From assembly GCA_032622095.1 (NCBI GenBank), contig CP136063.1, forward strand, positions 143,237,950 to 143,301,949: a DNA stretch of 64,000 nt, written 5' to 3'. The position numbers and the translations under genes were made by a program. This DNA comes from Siphonodentalium dalli (taxonomy: Eukaryota; Mollusca; Scaphopoda; Gadilida; Siphonodentaliidae). The notes under the pieces were generated by a model that saw only the letters and a program-made list of their open reading frames with translations, was not told the origin of the DNA and did no database searches. Shown here one piece after another: positions 59,733 through 64,000 of this stretch (the stretch's first letter is position 1; the number at the start of each line of letters is the position of its first letter).

Positions 59733-61285
59733 TCGTGCAACAGCTTTGTTGGTCAGCAGCCAATCACTATATCCATTATTATGAAATCCAACAAGTTGAC
59801 TATCTTGTGCCCTTTGTGCACACATTTTGTATCAGCAACTCATTTGTATAATCTGGGTCACATCACTAATGAAATTAAATTATAAAAGTTGGGGACCGAC
59901 ATAAGCATATACAAATTGCAAACAAATGTATAACAATAGTCCACATATCTACTTGTAATAATCGCTCAGAACATAAACCTATAAAATTGCGCCCTAATCA
60001 TCTTGCAATGGTAAAAATGTCCACATACGAAGAACATTTTATCGTCAGCAAAATCAAATTATTTGCTATAATAGATGCATTAAGACGCTGACAAGATCTC
60101 TCTCTGGAGTAGGAATACAAACATAGTGTACGAGGTCACAAATCCATAATTATAACGATGTAATATTCAAACCGCTACATGTAATTTAAGGCACGAGACT
60201 GAAATAAATCACAGATCCCCATACAGCCAAATTGAGATAAAATACGATGTCTATCTTGCGTTAAAAATGTAAACAATTTATTTCATGTACAAACGCATGG
60301 CTACTTATCTTCAAGACACATAACCACATTACGTAAATTATTCACTGGTGGTGGCTAATACATACATATTCTATTGTTGGCACTCAGTCATAAACTTCGT
60401 GGCCTTGGTGAAAATTGATAATGGTCTGCATATAAAATGTAAATGTCCGCACTGAATAAAGTCACGAATTTCGACGTCCTAACGAACGAATATACAAATA
60501 ACTGAATATGTTGATTGTGCATACATGGATGGCGCGATGAATTTACAGATTGCACGGTACTTGCACACAAAAGCGGAATAGGGCCTGTTGTAAAACTTTA
60601 AAAATAAAATGAAGTCACTGAAACGAAACATATAGCCGTATAATATTTGGCAATGTTAACAGTTGCAATGAATCCTTAAATTACACATTAGCGGGTTATA
60701 ATCCACCTGATATCCGCATACAATCCGACGATCCCTCCCAGACGACAGCGCAACAACATGAACCGACGCCACCAAGGCACCGCACCATAAGACTTTGTCC
60801 CTTCACATGATAAACAAACACCAAGACCACCCAAACACTCAAGATCCAGCTTCCAATACTAAGTGTGACACCGGAAAGCGCGAGCTGAATCCAAAGCAAG
60901 AAGCCACTACCACTCCTTATCGAGGATAATGTGTGAATCCAGGTGAGTGTACTTATAGAGTGCTGCATGTTGCAAATATACTTTATTCTCAGTACATTCT
61001 GGTTAGCAGTTACTGACATACTTATATATCATTTTTGACGGATTTGGCAGTAAGCGGATGCTTATGTTTGCAATCTCCGAGAGTATACATCAATAATTTC
61101 GGTGGTAGTATGTTAAGTATTGAATGGACCGTGCGTGTGCCGTATGCAATAACTCGTGTGTTGTATGATCTGTCTGAGGCAAACATTTTCGCTCTTTACA
61201 ACATACGTTTGTACAGTACATCAATCAACTTTTTATTCTTGTATATATATATATTGAACACAATTTGATAGGTTTTATAACATAC

Positions 61286-61413
61286 CTGTGAATTGACTGC
61301 AAAAACTTGCGCTGATGCGTCCTCACTGTCGAGGCGTTGATTTTCTTAACTAGTTTTGTATATTTGTAGATCAGCCATGTTTCACGAAGAACATTTGCTG
61401 CCGAATTCTTCAG
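61286..61413 (-). CDS. KCNN: SK channel exon: core of calmodulin-binding domain
   Basis: A 128-bp internal exon (42 codons plus two bases) on the minus strand. It encodes LKNSAA, then [19 protein letters not shown], then [17 protein letters not shown]. This is the most conserved stretch of SK channels, the proximal calmodulin-binding domain following S6. It is nearly identical to vertebrate and insect family members, with conservative changes only. The acceptor is 'gtgttccag' and the donor CACAG|GTATGT. It joins the 61841-61951 exon in phase 0 (SKR|LKN) and the 49324-49393 exon in phase 2. Loss of the reading frame or of the RETW/KLVKK residues would be expected to abolish calmodulin binding. 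None is seen, so the gene looks functional here. Confidence 0.96.
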
Positions 61414-61840
61414 CTGGAACACAATTTTTAATTTGGTTTTACAATTTGGTTGTGCACTGCGATTCTGTGTACACGCCATTCCAATTCGACTTGAATTTAC
61501 ATATACATCATCACATTGTTGTGGACAATGCTAAATGTACAGTAATATTACCCAGTTTTCGAATAAGCATGCCTTGTTCTGTAAAATCATATTTTCTTAT
61601 TCACTAAAACCGATATTTTGACAGTATTTCAAGTGTCGACTTCTGTTATAACTTATAGTTATGTATAACGCTTACCCTCAAACGCAATGACATTACATCT
61701 TCGTTATCGTGCGTTGTAGGTGACATACTATAACTAGGAAACATCCAAGATGCGATATATTACAAGCTCCATACGATATATATTAACACACATTTTACCC
61801 ATTGGAATTGCAAACCTCTCTGTTATACATGCATACTGAC
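61414..61840 (-). other. KCNN: Small intron of the SK channel gene
   Basis: A 427-bp intron with donor G|GTCAGT (after 61841, minus strand) and acceptor 'ttccag' before 61413. AT-rich, with nothing else recognised. The plus-strand frame at 61356-61607 overlaps the exon in antisense and is not a gene. Confidence 0.9.
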
Positions 61841-61951
61841 CCTTTTTGATAGCTGTGTGTCCATCATGAAATTATGGACGTGTTTCTCGGCCCTACTCAG
61901 TTCTAGTTTCCTAGCAACGACGGCCACAACTAAGGCAGTACAACCAGCACC
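61841..61951 (-). CDS. KCNN: SK channel exon: distal S6 and start of calmodulin-binding domain
   Basis: A 111-bp phase-0 exon (37 codons) on the minus strand encoding [18 protein letters not shown], then [19 protein letters not shown]. The first part is the cytoplasmic end of the pore-lining S6 helix of SK/IK channels. The second is the linker that begins the calmodulin-binding domain. The acceptor is the T-rich 'gttttattttgaag', and the donor follows AAAAGG as GTCAGT. In the family the preceding exon carries the pore loop with the GYG selectivity filter and ends at '..GIM'. No such exon is visible between 61952 and 64000, so it probably lies outside the window. The high identity to family members and exact splice phase leave little doubt about the assignment. 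Which SK paralogue it is cannot be decided, and molluscs may have a single one. Confidence 0.96.
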
Positions 61952-63149
61952 CTTCAAAATAAAACATAACAAACAAAACAAAATGTCATCAACAAAACAA
62001 ATATGTATACAAGTGTAATCCGGTTCTACTCCACACAATGAGACGAAACAATACAGTATATTACAGCTGCATGATATACGGATGATCTATAATTTTAAAG
62101 CTAATTATGCAGTTGCTCCGATATTACGAATGTTACCATATTCCGCTGGTGCAGATACACAGTATGCACGTAAGCAGCACATTGCTTAGTAAAATGGGAG
62201 ACATCTGTTGGTTAGAGATTTTATGAAATGTGTTTCTACCTTGCCTTGGCTACTATAGTCAGTGAAGTGAGCCTGGCATGATATCCGTGGTCTTACGGGG
62301 ACTCGGCTTCCCAAAGTGCCGTTATCTGTTCATCACAGGTTTAGTGCATCTGCTGATATCGCTGAATAACAACAATGTTTTGATTTAAAATTGATGTGCT
62401 TTCTGTCAGTCCACAATCGGCTTCAGACATATACGTCGGGTACTTGACTGGATTGGGCTTCGATCTTCAAAATCCCGAAGATGTTACATAATTGTATAAA
62501 GGCTGATCCTTTATCTCGTATTCTTGCCCAGCGCATATTCTATGATTATTCTCCCGCACAACGCCCATAAATGTATATCGACCGAGTATGCTCATAAATG
62601 AATCAATAATTACATAGTAATGGGAGGAAAGAAAAGTGGATACCAGTGACCAGCGCGTGAAACCATTGTTAACTCATCAGTTATGACAACTTCGCATATA
62701 TTTTATTAAATATCACGTCGATATTTGCAATGACGGCAAAGTAATTAAAGGACAGAATTTGTGACTTGTACATGAGCAATGTAATATAGCAACTCATTAA
62801 GAACGTTAGGCGGATATATGAACAATGCGGTTAAGTCCCTCCAATCCGTTTATCTTCCCATTTCTCGCAGAAATCGGAATAGGTTGATTTGAAAGAAATT
62901 GGCAGGTGTACTGAGGTTATTACGGTATCGTGCACAGTCTGCACATTGTAGTTTTAATGCACGATATATGAACATTACAGTTTAATCAGAGCGGCCTTCA
63001 GTGTGTGTCTATTATACGTGTCCCTAGTCATATAACAGCAACAACCAGCGCGCCACAGGCGCGTGTGGTTGTTTACACCTTAGGCACAGGTGAATGACAT
63101 CGTATACATTTTTCTATATCCATCATTGATTTTTCAAAGATCGCGGATA
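61952..63149 (-). other. KCNN: Upstream intron of the SK gene, no feature recognised
   Basis: On the gene's strand this precedes the S6 exon. I looked for the pore exon (family signature 'SIGYGD') on the minus strand and did not find it. No repeats are recognised in this part. Confidence 0.5.
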
Positions 63150-63159
63150 TGGATTTTGG

Positions 63160-63915
63160 GTTGACGATTATCGCAATACGATAGGGGAACACTCCGACAT
63201 TCGTACTCAGATAGCACCAATTTTTGTACCTAGCTTGACTGCCCTAAATTTCACGTGAAAATGAGGCTCGGTCCAGACCTAATTTACGGGACGAGTTTTG
63301 TAAATTCCGCTATAAACTGAGACGAGTTGTAGTTTCTATTGATTACATGATCCAAAAACCTCGACAAAACATACTTAAATCAACCAATGGGACGCGAAAC
63401 TAGCATTGGCTTCTATAATGCATGCGATGACGTTTCACGTAACTATGAGTTGTTTGCCCGAGTAAAGAAATAGTCCCAGACAAATAAAGACTCCTTGGCG
63501 TATTTAATGGCGTATATTTAATGACATAACTTTTCAAACTCTTCATTCATTATAGTTTATTGGAAAAACATTGGAAGCCATATTATTTTGAGACGTAGCG
63601 TACGGAATGTAAACAGACGACAAACCGGAAGTCAGCAGTCACCTGGCACTATTTCCTGTTATTAAACGGACGTTTAATATCACAATTTATAGAATGGGTT
63701 TATTGAATGGAATAAGGGTAGGATCATGTAATAAATATATATATTTATCACCCAATTTATTATTCATTTTCATAAAAATAAAATAAAACAAGACGATATG
63801 TTTTAAATTTCTTAAGCATGAAATTGGCGATAAGTTGTTATCAGAGTGCGTTATACATGTGATAGTTACGTTACGCACACGGTGTTCCCCTATCGTATTG
63901 CGATAATCGCCAACG
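63160..63915. mobile_element. 755-bp TIR element with 9-10 bp target-site duplication
   Basis: Inverted termini of 33 bp: 63160-63192 begins GTTGACGATTATCGCAATAC and 63882-63914 read inward begins GTTGGCGATTATCGCAATAC, both ending 'gataggggaacac'. Only one mismatch is seen. Direct copies of TGGATTTTGG flank the element (63150-63159 and 63916-63925). A 9-10 bp target-site duplication with long similar TIRs suits Mutator-like (MULE) elements. The interior has no transposase, so the element is non-autonomous. The near-identity of the ends suggests fairly recent insertion into the SK intron. Confidence 0.85.
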
Positions 63916-64000
63916 TGGATTTTGGAGAAATTGTCATGTGACTTCCGGTTAGCAACTGTGTGGAGATAGCCAAAGCTTTGATTGGGAAATGGATAATTGC

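Larger units (their letters stand above)
49394..61285 (-). other. KCNN: Large intron of the SK channel gene (11.9 kb)
   Basis: Bounded on the minus strand by donor GTATGT after 61286 and an acceptor AG before 49393. It contains a 127-bp tandem pair, a 37-bp minisatellite, a segmental duplication and a half-LINE retroposon. It splits the calmodulin-binding domain between 'FLQSIH' and 'LRSVKM'. Unassigned parts are 49394-50860, 51130-51779, 52457-52852 and 59733-61285. Confidence 0.88.

Noticed and set aside
60696-61019. 107-codon hydrophobic minus-strand frame next to the SK exons, considered as another SK exon
   Set aside because: The sequence (LLWIQLALSGVTLSIGSW...) does not match S1-S6, the pore or the coiled coil of SK channels, and lies on the wrong side of the S6 exon for a transmembrane segment. 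An isolated CAG|GTGAGT on the plus strand at about 60942 has no supporting open frame.

Overview
The window looks like nuclear DNA from a mollusc. It is AT-rich and intron-containing, with no bacterial-style gene packing. It is loaded with short dispersed repeats of kinds familiar from molluscan genomes: the AAAGGGAGATAACTCC motif, TCAAGGTCAAGGTCA blocks ending in a cytosine-adenine tail, and paired 'aagatggctgc...ggccatg' monomers. The class (gastropod, bivalve or other) cannot be fixed from the sequence. The only host gene I can identify is part of a small-conductance calcium-activated potassium channel gene (SK/KCNN family) on the minus strand. Three of its exons lie at 61841-61951, 61286-61413 and 49324-49393. 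They encode the end of transmembrane segment S6 and most of the calmodulin-binding domain, and the splice phases join exactly. The pore exon (upstream) and the C-terminal coiled-coil exon (downstream) were not found in the window.

Layout. 1-14100: a large composite of nested repeats. A long inverted repeat (1449-2220 against 10235-10956) encloses a foldback element of about 6 kb (3677-9647). The foldback arms are about 1 kb of ordinary sequence plus hundreds to thousands of bases of 43-bp tandem units, which flip orientation at about 5575. To the right lie a minisatellite (10957-12170) interrupted by a hairpin MITE, and second copies of blocks B and C, which also flank the foldback. 14100-23890: mostly anonymous sequence with two members of one terminal-inverted-repeat (TIR) family and a dimeric repeat. 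23895-25585: a 300-bp higher-order tandem array. 26974-29145: a 2.2-kb element with 430-bp inverted ends. 29819-29950: a near-perfect hairpin. 30290-34795: degenerate minisatellites and a three-copy 360-bp array. 36613-43690: a dense cluster of related dispersed repeats (the ACTAGCAGG family). One copy is interrupted by a TTAA-flanked MITE whose empty site is preserved in sister copies, and the cluster ends in a three-copy 290-bp array. 44818-45091: a non-LTR retrotransposon ORF2 tail.

49324-61951: the large SK intron between two calmodulin-binding-domain exons (11.9 kb), plus the small intron next to it. The large intron holds a 37-bp minisatellite and a 4.0/2.4-kb tandem segmental duplication. 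The duplicated block carries a 'half-LINE' retroposon: a gag-like ORF1 followed directly by a LINE-type 3' tail, with no reverse-transcriptase ORF. 61952-64000: upstream intron with a 755-bp TIR element flanked by a target-site duplication of 9-10 bp.

No tRNA, rRNA, CRISPR array or complete intact protein-coding gene was found. Most open frames over 60 codons are chance frames in AT-rich or repetitive DNA.
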